64,000 nucleotides of DNA from Pseudoalteromonas gelatinilytica (GTDB lineage: Bacteria > Pseudomonadota > Gammaproteobacteria > Enterobacterales > Alteromonadaceae). Below are positions 45,111 to 54,966 of the stretch, piece after piece. The notes beneath the pieces were generated by a model. That model worked only from the letters and a program-made list of their open reading frames with translations. It did not search any database and was not told the origin of the DNA. A program made the position numbers and the translations under genes. Location: NCBI RefSeq assembly GCF_001641615.1, contig NZ_LRRU01000014.1, positions 124,001 to 188,000 on the forward strand, read 5' to 3'. Within the stretch, counting starts at the first letter, position 1. Every line of letters starts with the position of its first letter.

Positions 45111-46095
45111 TTGAATGCCTAATAACAAGTTCAGGTTCAAATAGCGTTTGTAGCGGTGGTGTTTGTTTTTGATAAACATGGCTTAACACCCAATCTGCTG
45201 CCATGCGGCCCATTTCATTTATTGGATAATTAACAGTGCTCAATTGTGGGTAAACGTGACGGGTGAAAAACACGTTATCGTAACCCATAATCGACAATTG
45301 CTTAGGTAAAGTTAGCCCTAAATCACGCGCGCTTGCCATGGCACCCACTGCCATTTCATCATTGGCACAGATAAGCGCCGTGAATGGATGCGTTTGTTGA
45401 TGCAGCGCCTTTAACCCTTCATAACCGCTCGCTTCCATGAAATCACCTTGGAATAAGAGGTTTTCATCAAACTCAAGATTAAACTCAGCCAGTGCTTGCT
45501 TATGACCTTCTAGGCGGTCTTTGGCATCTTGCTTCCATAGCGGCCCGCTGATGTAGGCAATATTTTTATGACCTTGCTCTAACACATGTTTCGCCGCTAA
45601 ATAGCCACCGTTGATGTTGTTAAGCAAAATACAGCGGTCACTGAGTTCGCTGATATAGCGGTTGATCAAAACAAACGGCGTGCGACCTTTACTGAGCTTA
45701 ATAAGGTAGTCGTCGCTTACTGCTTCAACATGCAAAATAAGGCCATCGCAGTTACGGCTAATTAAAAATTCAATCCCTTGTTTTTCGCGTTCTTCATCAC
45801 TGTGACCTGCAGCAATAATCAGATGTTTGCCTTGATTACGAAAGGTATTTTCAATGCCGCTCATCATAGGCCCGTAAAACGGACCTTGTAATTCAGAGAC
45901 CAGTAGGCCAACACTGTTCGAGCAATTTGATGCCAATGACTGGGCAATAGAGTTAGGTCGATAGCCAAGCTCATCCATTGCGGCAGTGACTTTTTTACGC
46001 GTTGCATCGCTGACATTTGCATTGTTGTTCATTACTCGTGAAACGGTTGCAAGAGAAACCCCTGCAAGTTTCGACACCTCGTAAATGGTGGCCAT
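45097..46095 (-). CDS. LacI-family regulator of the beta-glucan locus
   Basis: A 332 aa repressor-type regulator. The N-terminal LacI HTH reads TIYEVSKLAGVSLATVSRVMN, with the hinge helix in RPNSIAQSLA. The C-terminal periplasmic-binding-like domain (about 60-330) binds the inducer, probably a glucose or laminari-oligosaccharide signal. It closes the operon beta-glucosidase / symporter / regulator, 21 bp after the symporter gene. LacI-type 14 bp palindromes upstream of that operon and of the TonB-dependent receptor are the natural targets. Confidence 0.9.
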   Translation of the reverse strand: MATIYEVSKLAGVSLATVSRVMNNNANVSDATRKKVTAAMDELGYRPNSIAQSLASNCSNSVGLLVSELQGPFYGPMMSGIENTFRNQGKHLIIAAGHSDEEREKQGIEFLISRNCDGLILHVEAVSDDYLIKLSKGRTPFVLINRYISELSDRCILLNNINGGYLAAKHVLEQGHKNIAYISGPLWKQDAKDRLEGHKQALAEFNLEFDENLLFQGDFMEASGYEGLKALHQQTHPFTALICANDEMAVGAMASARDLGLTLPKQLSIMGYDNVFFTRHVYPQLSTVNYPINEMGRMAADWVLSHVYQKQTPPLQTLFEPELVIRHSISRQ

Positions 46096-46116
46096 GTTAT
46101 TCCTTTTTAAACAAAG

Positions 46117-47448
46117 TTATGGATGCTGCTTTAACGATAAATCGGCACTGATCTGCTCAACCGTTTGATTATCAAGAATATACCTTTTCATGATAAATGC
46201 GACAAGCATACTACCTATTGCTGGATAAAGGGTAAATGAAATTAAGATACCCGAAAGCGTGTGTTCACTGAGTTCGGTATTGGCTTCATAGCCATAAAAT
46301 GCCAGTAACCAACCTGCAATGGCACCGCCAAGGGCAAGACCAAGCTTAATGAAAAAGACCACGCTTGCGTAGACTAGGCCTGTTAGCCTTTCACCGGTTT
46401 TCCACTGCCCGTAATCTATGGTGTCGGCCATTTTTGCCCACAGTAACGGGGTTGCCATTTGCGTGAAGAAACACCATAAAAAGTACACCGCAAAGGCAAG
46501 TATCAGCTGTTCGCCCGGCAACCAAAATGCCACGCAACTAATTGCCGCAGAAATATATTGCAAACGAATATAGGCGGTTTTCTTATCAACACGTTTGCTG
46601 AGTGGGTTTGCACAGGCGCAGCCCAAAATATTACCTATCATGCCGATGGTAACAAAGTAGGTGACCAGCTCAGCTTCACCAAGCACATATTTTACATAGT
46701 AAATGGCAAGGGTGGTGCGTAGTACCATACTGGTTAACAGCATAAATGCGGCAAAGCACAATACTTTAAATGGGCCATTTTGCCATAGCGTATTCATGCG
46801 GGTTTTCCAGCTCAACGATGAGCTGTTATGAGCAGCTACGCGCTCTTTGGTAAAGCGAAAACAAATTAGAAATAAGATCACACCTAAGCCGCTCATCAGG
46901 GCCATAGTGAGTTGGTAGCCCGTAGCGTTATCACCTTTGCCAAGCCAGTTTACCAAAGGCAAAGTACAGGCACTGACAATTAAGCCGCCCAGCATACCAA
47001 ACACAAAGCGATAAGATTGAATGGATACTCGCTCTTTCGGGTCGCCACTTAATACCCCACCTAAGGCTGAGTAAGGAATATTGATCGCGGTGTAAACCAG
47101 CATTAGCAAAGTGTAAGTGACAAACGCGTAAATGACTTTGCCTGATTCAGGTAGGTCTGGCGTGGTGAAGGTGATCATGCTGATCACCCCAAATGGTAAA
47201 GCAAGCCAGAGTAAGTAGGGACGATAGCTTCCCCACTTAGTGCGGGTTGAATCGGTTAAGGCTCCCATTAATGGGTCGGTAATTGCATCAACGACTCTCA
47301 CCACCAAAAACAAGGTGCCAACAATCGCGGGTGAAATACCAAAGATATCAGTATAGAAAAAAGTTAAAAATAACATCACCGTTTGAAAGATGATATTACT
47401 TGCTGTGTCGCCTAATCCGTAGGCTATTTTTTCTCTTTTTGTCAGCAT
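46117..47448 (-). CDS. GPH-family sugar:cation symporter
   Basis: A 443 aa, 12-segment permease of the glycoside-pentoside-hexuronide family (MelB/XylP type). The N-terminal block KIAYGLGDTASNIIF and the DPLMGALTDSTRTKWGSYRPYLLW loop are diagnostic. It is placed between the GH1 gene (24 bp upstream) and the regulator gene. The likely cargo is cellobiose or laminaribiose, which the cytosolic GH1 enzyme would then cut. This is an inference from context. Confidence 0.88.
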   Translation of the reverse strand: MLTKREKIAYGLGDTASNIIFQTVMLFLTFFYTDIFGISPAIVGTLFLVVRVVDAITDPLMGALTDSTRTKWGSYRPYLLWLALPFGVISMITFTTPDLPESGKVIYAFVTYTLLMLVYTAINIPYSALGGVLSGDPKERVSIQSYRFVFGMLGGLIVSACTLPLVNWLGKGDNATGYQLTMALMSGLGVILFLICFRFTKERVAAHNSSSLSWKTRMNTLWQNGPFKVLCFAAFMLLTSMVLRTTLAIYYVKYVLGEAELVTYFVTIGMIGNILGCACANPLSKRVDKKTAYIRLQYISAAISCVAFWLPGEQLILAFAVYFLWCFFTQMATPLLWAKMADTIDYGQWKTGERLTGLVYASVVFFIKLGLALGGAIAGWLLAFYGYEANTELSEHTLSGILISFTLYPAIGSMLVAFIMKRYILDNQTVEQISADLSLKQHP

Positions 47449-47472
47449 GTGTGTTCTCGATTGTTGTTATTT

Positions 47473-48801
47473 TTATCGCTGTTTGAGCAGCGCGCGATAT
47501 TGTTTTGCGCTTTCTTTTAAAATGCGTTGTTGGCTTTGATAATCAATATAAACTAACCCAAAGCGCTTTTCGTAGCCATACGCCCATTCAAAGTTGTCCA
47601 TTAAGCTCCACGCAAAGTAGCCTTGAATATCAACACCTTGACGAATTGCATCACATACTGCATTTAGGTGAGTGTGATAATAATCTACGCGTTCTATGTC
47701 GTTCACTTCACCATTTTCTAGCGTGTCGGCCATGGCTGCGCCATTTTCAGTAATATACATTTTTGGTAAATCATATTGCTGATGAAGTGATACTAAAAGC
47801 TCTGTTAAACCTTGTGGGTAAACTTCCCAGCCCATATCGGTAACACGAACATCCGTAAGGCTTGCTTCTTCAAACCAGCCATCAGCAGTATTTTTGTAGT
47901 GTATGCGGGTATAATAGTTAACGCCAATAAAGTCGACGGCTTGACTAATAATCGCCATATCGCCAGCAATAATAGTTGGTTTAACTTCATCTGCTAAATC
48001 ATCCAGTAAAGAAGGGTAAGCCCCCTCTAAAACCGCTTTGATATACCATTGATTATGATATTGATCGGCAAGTTCTGCGGCTTTTTTATCATCGGCTGTT
48101 AAAGGATACGTTGGGCTGAAGTTTAATACGATACCCGCTTCTGTGTCTGGGCAGTTTTTACGTAATACTTGCATAGCAAGGCCGTGGGCGAGTAGTAAGT
48201 GGTGCGCTGCTTGTCGGCCAGCTTGTTGTGATTTTATGCCAGGTGCATGTACACCCACTTCATAACCTAAGTAAGCACTACAAAATGGTTCGTTCAAGGT
48301 GGCGAATGAATCAACCAAATGGCCTAAATGTTGAGTAACAAGTTCGGTATATTCTTTGAATTTATAGGCCGTATCGCGGTTTAACCAACCGCCATTATCT
48401 TCAAGGTATTGAGGTAAATCCCAGTGATATAAGGTGACATAGGTCTTAATGTTACGTGCTTTTAACGCCGATAATAGCTGGGCATAAAACGCCATACCTT
48501 GCTCGTTAACCGAGCCATCTTGCAACATGACCCTCGGCCACGAAATTGATAAGCGGTAAGCATCGACAGCCAAATCTGCAATCATCTCGACATCTTGCTG
48601 CCAACGTGCAACATGGTCACAAGCTACATCGCCATGGCTTTGGTCTGCAATAGCGCCAGGCTTTTCGCAAAATGTATCCCAGATACAATCGAGGCGCTTA
48701 TCGCGTGCCCCTTCAATCTGGAATGAGGCTGTTGCCACACCGAACGTGAACTCGGGCTTGAGTAAAGATGAATCTGGTAACAGTGAAATTGATTTATACA
48801 C
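47473..48801 (-). CDS. GH1 beta-glucosidase
   Basis: A 442 aa retaining glycosidase without a signal peptide, so cytoplasmic. The general acid/base is in TLNEP (about residue 170) and the nucleophile in YITENG (about 355). The opening FTFGVATASFQIEGA and the aglycone-side FAWSLMDNFEWAYGY are typical. It is the first gene of the leftward operon, with two LacI-type palindromes in its upstream region. Confidence 0.93.
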   Translation of the reverse strand: MYKSISLLPDSSLLKPEFTFGVATASFQIEGARDKRLDCIWDTFCEKPGAIADQSHGDVACDHVARWQQDVEMIADLAVDAYRLSISWPRVMLQDGSVNEQGMAFYAQLLSALKARNIKTYVTLYHWDLPQYLEDNGGWLNRDTAYKFKEYTELVTQHLGHLVDSFATLNEPFCSAYLGYEVGVHAPGIKSQQAGRQAAHHLLLAHGLAMQVLRKNCPDTEAGIVLNFSPTYPLTADDKKAAELADQYHNQWYIKAVLEGAYPSLLDDLADEVKPTIIAGDMAIISQAVDFIGVNYYTRIHYKNTADGWFEEASLTDVRVTDMGWEVYPQGLTELLVSLHQQYDLPKMYITENGAAMADTLENGEVNDIERVDYYHTHLNAVCDAIRQGVDIQGYFAWSLMDNFEWAYGYEKRFGLVYIDYQSQQRILKESAKQYRALLKQR

Positions 48802-48861
48802 AGTTGATACTCGTCCTTCGGGTTAAGTGTAAGGCTTGGCTAATTAGAGCTTAGACTCGAC

Positions 48862-48934
48862 TGTAAGCGCTTACAATTTTTCTGCAAATAAATTGCTAAA
48901 TATGATTTATATGTTATAAATGTAAGCGCTTACA
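48862..48934. promoter_or_regulatory. Pair of LacI-type operators between the GH1 and FucP-type transporter genes
   Basis: Two identical perfect 14 bp palindromes TGTAAGCGCTTACA at 48862-48875 and 48921-48934, 59 bp centre to centre. They lie in the 232 bp gap between the divergent operons. The same motif occurs before the TonB-dependent receptor. The spacing suits cooperative or looping binding of a LacI-type regulator. Confidence 0.88.
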
Positions 48935-49033
48935 TTTAATGTTGCAACATATTTCGCTATTTGTTGTTAGTGATTAAGTACCAAACGTTGCTGTAACAAA
49001 CTGATAAATATAATTAACTAGAGAAGAAAAATT

Positions 49034-50293
49034 ATGGCTCATGTTTCAACCCCTGTGTCGGCTGCTGCAAGCCAAGCAGATATGCCTAAGCAGCACTTTG
49101 CGCTGGCATCATTGACCACATTATTTTTTATGTGGGGATTCATCACCTGTCTGAATGACATTTTAATCCCTTATTTAAAAGGTATGTTTTCACTTAACTA
49201 TACGCAGGCTATGCTCATTCAATTTTGCTTCTTTGGTGCGTATTTTGTGATGTCGATCCCCGCAGGTAAGTTGGTCAGTCGTATTGGCTACCAATTTGGT
49301 ATTGTGGTTGGCTTAGTGGTTGCAGCCGTTGGGTGTGCACTGTTTTACCCCGCTGCAGTTGCCCATGTATATGAATTATTTTTACTCGCCTTGTTTGTAC
49401 TTGCCTCGGGTATTACGATTTTGCAAGTATCAGCCAATCCTTATGTAAGTGTACTTGGTCCGCAAAAAACGGCGTCTTCGCGTTTGACCATGACACAAGC
49501 GTTTAACTCGTTAGGCACGACAGTTGCGCCAATTTTTGGTGGCTGGTTAATTCTATCTGAAATTAGCCAAGCTACAGCAGAACAAGTGAAACTGCCTTAT
49601 TTAATGTTGTCGTTAAGCTTGTTGGTACTTGCGGTTATCTTTGCGTTTTTAAAACTGCCAAAACTAGGTAAAGAAAGTGATAGCGAAGCCGCACATCAAG
49701 ATTTAGAAGACTTTGTTGATATAGGCAGTGTTTGGCGCTATCGCCACCTTATTTTAGGTGCTGTTGGTATTTTTGTGTATGTGGGTGCAGAAGTGGCAAT
49801 AGGTAGCTTTTTAGTCGGCTTTTTGACCCTAGATAACATTGCGGGTCTCGCCGAAAAAGAAGCGGCTCATTACATTAGTTACTACTTTGCAGGTGCTATG
49901 GTTGGCCGCTTTATTGGTGCTGCTGTAATGCAAAAATTTAATGCAGGTAAGGTACTGGCGTGCCATGCCTTATTGGCAGTACTGCTGGTTGTGATTGCAA
50001 TGACAGGTGAGGGTAGCCTTGCTATGTGGGCAATTTTACTTGTGGGTTTATGTAACTCGATTATGTTCCCAACCATTTTCAGCCTTGCTTTACACGGCCT
50101 TGGTAAATACACCTCAAAAGGCTCTGGCATTTTATGTTTAGCGATTGTAGGTGGGGCAATTATCCCATTACTACAAGGTGTGTTAGCCGATTCTGTTGGC
50201 GTACAAATGGCGTTATTCTTACCTATCGCCTGTTATTTATATATTACTTACTTTGCGCTGGTTGGCTCAAAAGTATCGACTCAGACTTCATAG
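49034..50293 (+). CDS. Glucose/galactose-type MFS transporter (FucP/GluP family)
   Basis: A 419 aa, 12-segment permease. The block [20 protein letters not shown] near the N-terminus is the signature of the FucP/GluP group, which carries fucose, glucose or galactose with H+ or Na+. Near the middle is a hydrophilic loop with many Glu and Asp residues ([17 protein letters not shown]). In this locus it likely imports glucose released by the GH3 enzyme. The GH3 gene starts 8 bp downstream. Confidence 0.88.
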   Translation: MAHVSTPVSAAASQADMPKQHFALASLTTLFFMWGFITCLNDILIPYLKGMFSLNYTQAMLIQFCFFGAYFVMSIPAGKLVSRIGYQFGIVVGLVVAAVGCALFYPAAVAHVYELFLLALFVLASGITILQVSANPYVSVLGPQKTASSRLTMTQAFNSLGTTVAPIFGGWLILSEISQATAEQVKLPYLMLSLSLLVLAVIFAFLKLPKLGKESDSEAAHQDLEDFVDIGSVWRYRHLILGAVGIFVYVGAEVAIGSFLVGFLTLDNIAGLAEKEAAHYISYYFAGAMVGRFIGAAVMQKFNAGKVLACHALLAVLLVVIAMTGEGSLAMWAILLVGLCNSIMFPTIFSLALHGLGKYTSKGSGILCLAIVGGAIIPLLQGVLADSVGVQMALFLPIACYLYITYFALVGSKVSTQTS

Positions 50294-50301
50294 GTGCAAA
50301 A

Positions 50302-52818
50302 ATGAAATTGAAAAAAACATTCACTCTCTGTTCGTTAATGATGGCAAGCGTCAGCATGCTAGGTTGTACTGGGCAAGATAAGGTGACCAACGTGAACGCT
50401 GAGCAAGAAATTTGGCCAAACATTGAAACGGGTATTGCTGCAAACCCAGAAATGGAAGCAAAAATTGCAAACATGCTGGCAAATATGACCCTTGAGCAAA
50501 AGATTGCGCAAATGATCCAGCCAGAAATTCGCGATATTACCGTTGAAGATATGCGTAAATATGGCTTTGGTTCTTACCTCAATGGTGGTGGTGCATTCCC
50601 AAATAATGATAAACATGCCAGTGCCGCAGATTGGATTGAGCTTGCTGAGAAAATGTATCAAGCCTCAATTGATGACTCGCTTGATGGCAGCTCAATTCCG
50701 ACAATGTGGGGTACCGATGCTGTGCATGGTCACAATAATGTTATTGGTGCGACATTATTTCCACATAACATTGGTTTAGGTGCAACAAACAACCCAGAGT
50801 TAATCGAAAAAATTGCAGCTGCTACCGCGCAAGAAGTGATGGTAACCGGCATCGACTGGGTGTTCGCACCAACAGTCGCAGTTGTTCGTGACGACCGTTG
50901 GGGTCGTACTTATGAAGGCTATTCTGAAGACCCTGAAATTGTGAAAGCATACTCGGCAGCCATTGTTAAAGGGTTGCAAGGTGCGGTTGATGAAGACTTT
51001 TTATCTGATAAGCGCGTGATAAGTACGGTTAAACACTTTTTAGGTGATGGCGGTACTGAAGGCGGTGATGACCAAGGTAATAACACGGCATCTGAGCAAG
51101 AATTATTTGATATTCATGCGCAAGGTTATGTTGGTGGGTTAGGTGCGGGTGCTCAGACCGTAATGGCGTCATTCAACAGCTGGAACGGTGAAAAAATTCA
51201 CGGCAGCAAATACCTACTTACCGATGTACTTAAAGGCAAAATGGGCTTTGATGGTTTTGTTGTTGGTGACTGGAACGGCCACGGTCAAATTCCGGGTTGT
51301 ACTAATGGCAACTGTGCGCAAGCAGCAAATGCCGGTCTTGATGTGTACATGGTACCGACAGATGCATGGAAACCACTTTACGAAAACCTTATTAAGCAAG
51401 TTAAAAGTGGCGAAATTGCACAAAGCCGCATCGATGATGCGGTAACGCGTATCTTACGTGTAAAAATGCGCGCAGGTTTGTTTGATAAGCCAAGCCCTGC
51501 TAAGCGTCCGCTTTCAGGTAAAACAGAGATCATTGGTAGTGCAGAACATCGCGCAGTTGCAAAACAAGCAGTCCGTGAATCACTGGTACTACTTAAAAAT
51601 AAACAACAGTTGTTACCGCTATCAGCAAATTCAAACGTATTAGTTGCCGGTCAAGGCGCTGATAACATCGGTATGCAGTCAGGTGGCTGGACAATCACAT
51701 GGCAGGGTACAGGTAACGAAAATAGTGACTTCCCGGGTGGTTCTTCAATTTTTGATGGCATCAAAAATACAGTTGAGCAAGCAGGTGGTCAGGTTCAATA
51801 CAATGTGAATGGCGAATTTGAATCTAAGCCAGATGTCGCGATTGTGGTGTTTGGTGAGCAACCTTATGCGGAAGGTAATGGTGATTTAGATAACCTTGAA
51901 TACCAACGCGGTAATAAAACTGACTTAGCCCTGCTTAAAAAGCTAAAAGATGCCGGCATTCCTGTGGTGTCGCTATTTATTAGTGGCCGCCCAATGTGGG
52001 TGAATGCAGAGCTGAATGCCAGTGATGCGTTTGTCGCAACTTGGTTACCAGGTAGTGAAGGTGATGCAATCAGCGATGTTATCTTTAAAAAGCAAGATGG
52101 TTCTATCAATCATGACTTTAAAGGTAAGTTATCGTTCTCATGGCCAAATAACCCGGTAGGTAACCAAAACCGTGGTGACAAAGATTACGCGCCACTATTA
52201 CCTTATGGCTTTGGTTTAACTTACCAAGATAAAAACACCTTGGCGGATAACCTTAGCGAAAAATCACAAGTCGCGGCTAAATTAGAAGACTTAGTATTAT
52301 TTGAACGTGCCGTAAAAGCACCGTGGTCACTGCAACTACAAAGTGGTTCTGAGCTACAAGCCATGACCAGTAGCCGTGCAGCACTTAACGCTGTTAGCGT
52401 AAAAACCTTTGATAAAGACGTACAAGAAGATGCGCGCGCAATCAGCTTTAATGGTAAAGAAGCGGCTGCGGTTCGTTTAATGGCGGCGTTCCCATCGGAT
52501 TTACGTTCATACGTTGAAAAAGCGGGTCAACTGCAAATGCAAATTAAGGTAGATCAAGCTGCTGATGCGCCGCTAATGCTGGGTATGCAATGTGGTGAAA
52601 ATTGTGATGGCCAATTTGATATTAGCAAACAGGTTAAAGCAGCAAATGATTGGCAAACGCTAACCGTAGATTTGAGCTGCTTTGCAGAGCAAGGTGTGCA
52701 GCTTGGGCAAGTATTCTCGCCTTGGCAATTAGCCACTGAAGGTGCATGGCAAGTATCAATTGCTAAACTATCAGTAACGAGCGCGCACACCGAGGACGCA
52801 ACAGTCTCATGTCAGTAA
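50302..52818 (+). CDS. GH3 beta-glucosidase lipoprotein
   Basis: An 838 aa family 3 glycoside hydrolase. The lipoprotein signal ends MLGCTG (Cys at about residue 20). The start is the ATG at 50302 because it gives this signal peptide, although the frame is open upstream. The (beta/alpha)8 domain contains MWGTDAVHGHNNV and RDDRWGRTYEGYSEDP. The nucleophile Asp is in FVVGDWNGHGQIPG. A C-terminal alpha/beta-sandwich follows. The extra C-terminal region (after about 690) fits the bigger ExoP-like exo-glucanases. Likely periplasmic or surface bound. Confidence 0.93.
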   Translation: MKLKKTFTLCSLMMASVSMLGCTGQDKVTNVNAEQEIWPNIETGIAANPEMEAKIANMLANMTLEQKIAQMIQPEIRDITVEDMRKYGFGSYLNGGGAFPNNDKHASAADWIELAEKMYQASIDDSLDGSSIPTMWGTDAVHGHNNVIGATLFPHNIGLGATNNPELIEKIAAATAQEVMVTGIDWVFAPTVAVVRDDRWGRTYEGYSEDPEIVKAYSAAIVKGLQGAVDEDFLSDKRVISTVKHFLGDGGTEGGDDQGNNTASEQELFDIHAQGYVGGLGAGAQTVMASFNSWNGEKIHGSKYLLTDVLKGKMGFDGFVVGDWNGHGQIPGCTNGNCAQAANAGLDVYMVPTDAWKPLYENLIKQVKSGEIAQSRIDDAVTRILRVKMRAGLFDKPSPAKRPLSGKTEIIGSAEHRAVAKQAVRESLVLLKNKQQLLPLSANSNVLVAGQGADNIGMQSGGWTITWQGTGNENSDFPGGSSIFDGIKNTVEQAGGQVQYNVNGEFESKPDVAIVVFGEQPYAEGNGDLDNLEYQRGNKTDLALLKKLKDAGIPVVSLFISGRPMWVNAELNASDAFVATWLPGSEGDAISDVIFKKQDGSINHDFKGKLSFSWPNNPVGNQNRGDKDYAPLLPYGFGLTYQDKNTLADNLSEKSQVAAKLEDLVLFERAVKAPWSLQLQSGSELQAMTSSRAALNAVSVKTFDKDVQEDARAISFNGKEAAAVRLMAAFPSDLRSYVEKAGQLQMQIKVDQAADAPLMLGMQCGENCDGQFDISKQVKAANDWQTLTVDLSCFAEQGVQLGQVFSPWQLATEGAWQVSIAKLSVTSAHTEDATVSCQ

Positions 52819-53846
52819 AATCGTATGCTGTTATTTTGCTAACAGGTGCGCTTAGTGCCTGTCAGCAAACCCCAGCGCCTGTCAAAGCCAGCCTAGGAGA
52901 AGGCTGGCAGTTAGTTTGGCAAGACGAATTTTCGCAAAATGATCTCGACCTAACTAAGTGGCAACACGAAGTAAATTGTCGAGGTGGCGGTAATGATGAA
53001 CTGCAATGTTATACCGCGCGTAGCGAAAACAGTTTTGTTAAAGATGGCCTATTGCATATTGTTGCTCGCCAAGAGCAATACACTGGGCCATTGCATAATA
53101 GCGATGAAGTGAGTAGCGATGCTGAGCGAGAAAAACAAGCGACTCAGCCGTTCACTTCTGCACGTTTACGCACTAAAAACTTAGCTGATTGGCGATACGG
53201 CCGGTTTGAAATTCGCGCTAAATTGCCAGCAGGGCAAGGCGCGTGGCCAGCAATTTGGATGTTACCGACTGATTGGCGTTATGGTCGCTGGGCATCATCA
53301 GGCGAAATAGACATCATGGAAGCAGTTAATCTAATGACTCTCACTGATGACAAAACAGCGCCAGCTGGCAGCCTTGAAACGCGCGTACACGGCACCTTGC
53401 ATTACGGTGGTCCTGCACCCAAAAATGTTTACAGCGGTACGCCGTACCGTTTCAGCGAAGCTAATAACCCGGCTGATAACTTTCATGTTTATGCCCTTGA
53501 ATGGCAGCAAGATGAAATTCGTTGGTATGTTGATGATGTTCACTATGCGACATTTCGCCACGACCAGTGGTATTCAACATCACAACAACAAGACGGCTCG
53601 TTTATAGAAAATACCGGCTTTGCTCCGTTTGATCAGCGTTTTCATTTACTGCTTAACTTTGCAGTAGGCGGAAACTGGCCAGCAAATGTGAATGATAAAG
53701 GCGTTGATTTTGCCGGTTACCCTAAGCAAATGCTGGTGGATTACGTACGTGTTTTTCAATGTAGTAAAAATAGTGAAACAGGTATCGGCTGTGCAACAAA
53801 GCAGCCATCAGCAGTACAAATAAAGGGTAAGACCAATCCGCAATAG
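52809..53846 (+). CDS. GH16 endo-beta-1,3-glucanase (laminarinase) lipoprotein
   Basis: A 345 aa family 16 enzyme. The lipobox is LSACQQ (Cys 18). The catalytic block is GEIDIMEA near residue 161 (E-x-D-x-x-E). FEIRAKLPAGQGAWPAIWML and VDYVRVFQC are typical of bacterial laminarinases. It overlaps the GH3 gene by 10 bp, so translation is coupled. The last four residues and stop (Thr-Asn-Pro-Gln-stop) come from the palindromic repeat element copy D. It would cleave laminarin on the cell surface. Confidence 0.93.
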   Translation: MSVKSYAVILLTGALSACQQTPAPVKASLGEGWQLVWQDEFSQNDLDLTKWQHEVNCRGGGNDELQCYTARSENSFVKDGLLHIVARQEQYTGPLHNSDEVSSDAEREKQATQPFTSARLRTKNLADWRYGRFEIRAKLPAGQGAWPAIWMLPTDWRYGRWASSGEIDIMEAVNLMTLTDDKTAPAGSLETRVHGTLHYGGPAPKNVYSGTPYRFSEANNPADNFHVYALEWQQDEIRWYVDDVHYATFRHDQWYSTSQQQDGSFIENTGFAPFDQRFHLLLNFAVGGNWPANVNDKGVDFAGYPKQMLVDYVRVFQCSKNSETGIGCATKQPSAVQIKGKTNPQ

Positions 53847-53873
53847 TACTTAATTAAGCGGATTGCTATAAGT
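53832..53873. repeat. Palindromic repeat element, copy D (mini form)
   Basis: The order is ACCAATCCGC, AATAGTACTTAATTAA, GCGGATTGCTAT. The ends are inverted copies (AATCCGC/GCGGATT). The centre holds CTTAATTAAG as in copies B and C. The element begins inside the GH16 coding region and contains its TAG stop codon. Confidence 0.8.
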
Positions 53874-53878
53874 GAATT

Positions 53879-53939
53879 ATGAACCAAGAGCCTGCAGATG
53901 CTTCGCCGAACTCGTTGCATCCGCTGGCTTTTGGTTCAT
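53879..53939. repeat. Large imperfect hairpin between convergent genes
   Basis: Arms of 23 bp (53879-53901 and 53917-53939) pair with only three non-Watson-Crick positions, one of them a G-U. The loop is 15 nt (ttcgccgaactcgtt). There is no T run on either side, so an ordinary terminator is doubtful. It ends 2 bp before the stop codon of the JmjC/cupin gene. Confidence 0.75.
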
Positions 53940-53940
53940 T

Positions 53941-54966
53941 CTATCGGTTGAGCTTTTGTAGTAATAGCTGTCTTATTCTTCTGGCTGTTAGTTCGTCGAT
54001 ATCCGCTAATATCCCTTGCGCAGGCTCAGCAACGTGGCTTGCTAAATCCACATCATCAGCAAACACATAATGATTAAATAGTTGCTGCCATTTCTGTTTA
54101 TGCTCGTTTGGCAAGTCTTTAATTGCCAGCATACTGTGCAGCATGGCATCAAATGGGTTTGCTAAATACTCTGGGGCTTGTCGCCACCAATAGTTCACCA
54201 ACACATTAAACGGACTGGTTGCGCTAACCTGATGCCACCAAAGCGCTGGAATATAAATAGCATCGCCAGGGCCAAGAGTTGCCGATTGCGTCTTTGCTAT
54301 AGCCTCTTTAAAGCGTGGAAAGCGGCTGAAATCGGGGTTATTAAAATCAACCAAGCTAATCGCTTGCCCAGCGGGTGTAAATTCGAGTGGACCAACGTAA
54401 AGGTTATTGACCTGATCAGTTGGCAATAGTGTAAACGTACGCTCACCCGCAGCAACACAAGCTAGGTTATCGGCGTTGTCATAGTGAGCCGCAATCTGAC
54501 TATGATTTCCCACCCAGAGGCTGGTTAGGCAGTTATAATCGGTCACTGTTAATGGGTTTTCAACACTAAAGCTCGGAGCGCAATACTCCACAGCAGTAGA
54601 GCCCATATACAGTGAATCACTGTCGGTTTGTGTGAGTGTTAGTGCTAATTTTTGCAGCACAGAAAGTAGGTTATCGGCGTGCTGTGAAAAATTAAGCCCC
54701 GAGAAATCAGCGTTATAAAAATAGCGCCCCTGATGAATTGCTTGGCTGCTAAAACTGCGTACTGGGGCGGTATTAGAAAGCCCTAAAAGATAGTCTAAGG
54801 CGTTTTTAGAACCTTGTTTAGCGGCAATGACTTGGGGCCAATTAGCGCAGAGATCTCTGATGACAAGTGGCTCAGTTAGCTCAGCTAAAAATGCTTTTAG
54901 ATCAGCAATGCTTGAAGCCTGGCATTCTTTTATTGGCGCAGCCGCAAACATTACTGCTGAGCCCAT
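53941..54966 (-). CDS. JmjC/cupin-like Fe(II) oxygenase family protein
   Basis: A 341 aa protein of the cupin-like (FIH-type JmjC) fold. The Fe(II) triad is visible as H161-Y-D163 (in AAHYDNADN) and H245 (in ALWWHQVSA). These enzymes usually hydroxylate proteins or small molecules with 2-oxoglutarate. The substrate is unknown. Its start overlaps the SapC gene by 16 bp. It closes a leftward run halogenase-like / SapC / JmjC that sits behind the TonB-dependent receptor. Confidence 0.82.
   Translation of the reverse strand: MGSAVMFAAAPIKECQASSIADLKAFLAELTEPLVIRDLCANWPQVIAAKQGSKNALDYLLGLSNTAPVRSFSSQAIHQGRYFYNADFSGLNFSQHADNLLSVLQKLALTLTQTDSDSLYMGSTAVEYCAPSFSVENPLTVTDYNCLTSLWVGNHSQIAAHYDNADNLACVAAGERTFTLLPTDQVNNLYVGPLEFTPAGQAISLVDFNNPDFSRFPRFKEAIAKTQSATLGPGDAIYIPALWWHQVSATSPFNVLVNYWWRQAPEYLANPFDAMLHSMLAIKDLPNEHKQKWQQLFNHYVFADDVDLASHVAEPAQGILADIDELTARRIRQLLLQKLNR

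Noticed and set aside
50134..50301. Upstream extension of the GH3 gene
   Set aside because: It overlaps the transporter gene in another frame and would bury the lipoprotein signal peptide. The ATG at 50302 gives a proper signal and lipobox.
53879..53939. Integron attC site
   Set aside because: No R-box/L-box consensus (GTTRRRY/RYYYAAC) at the arm ends, no integron integrase, and the site lies between ordinary convergent genes.
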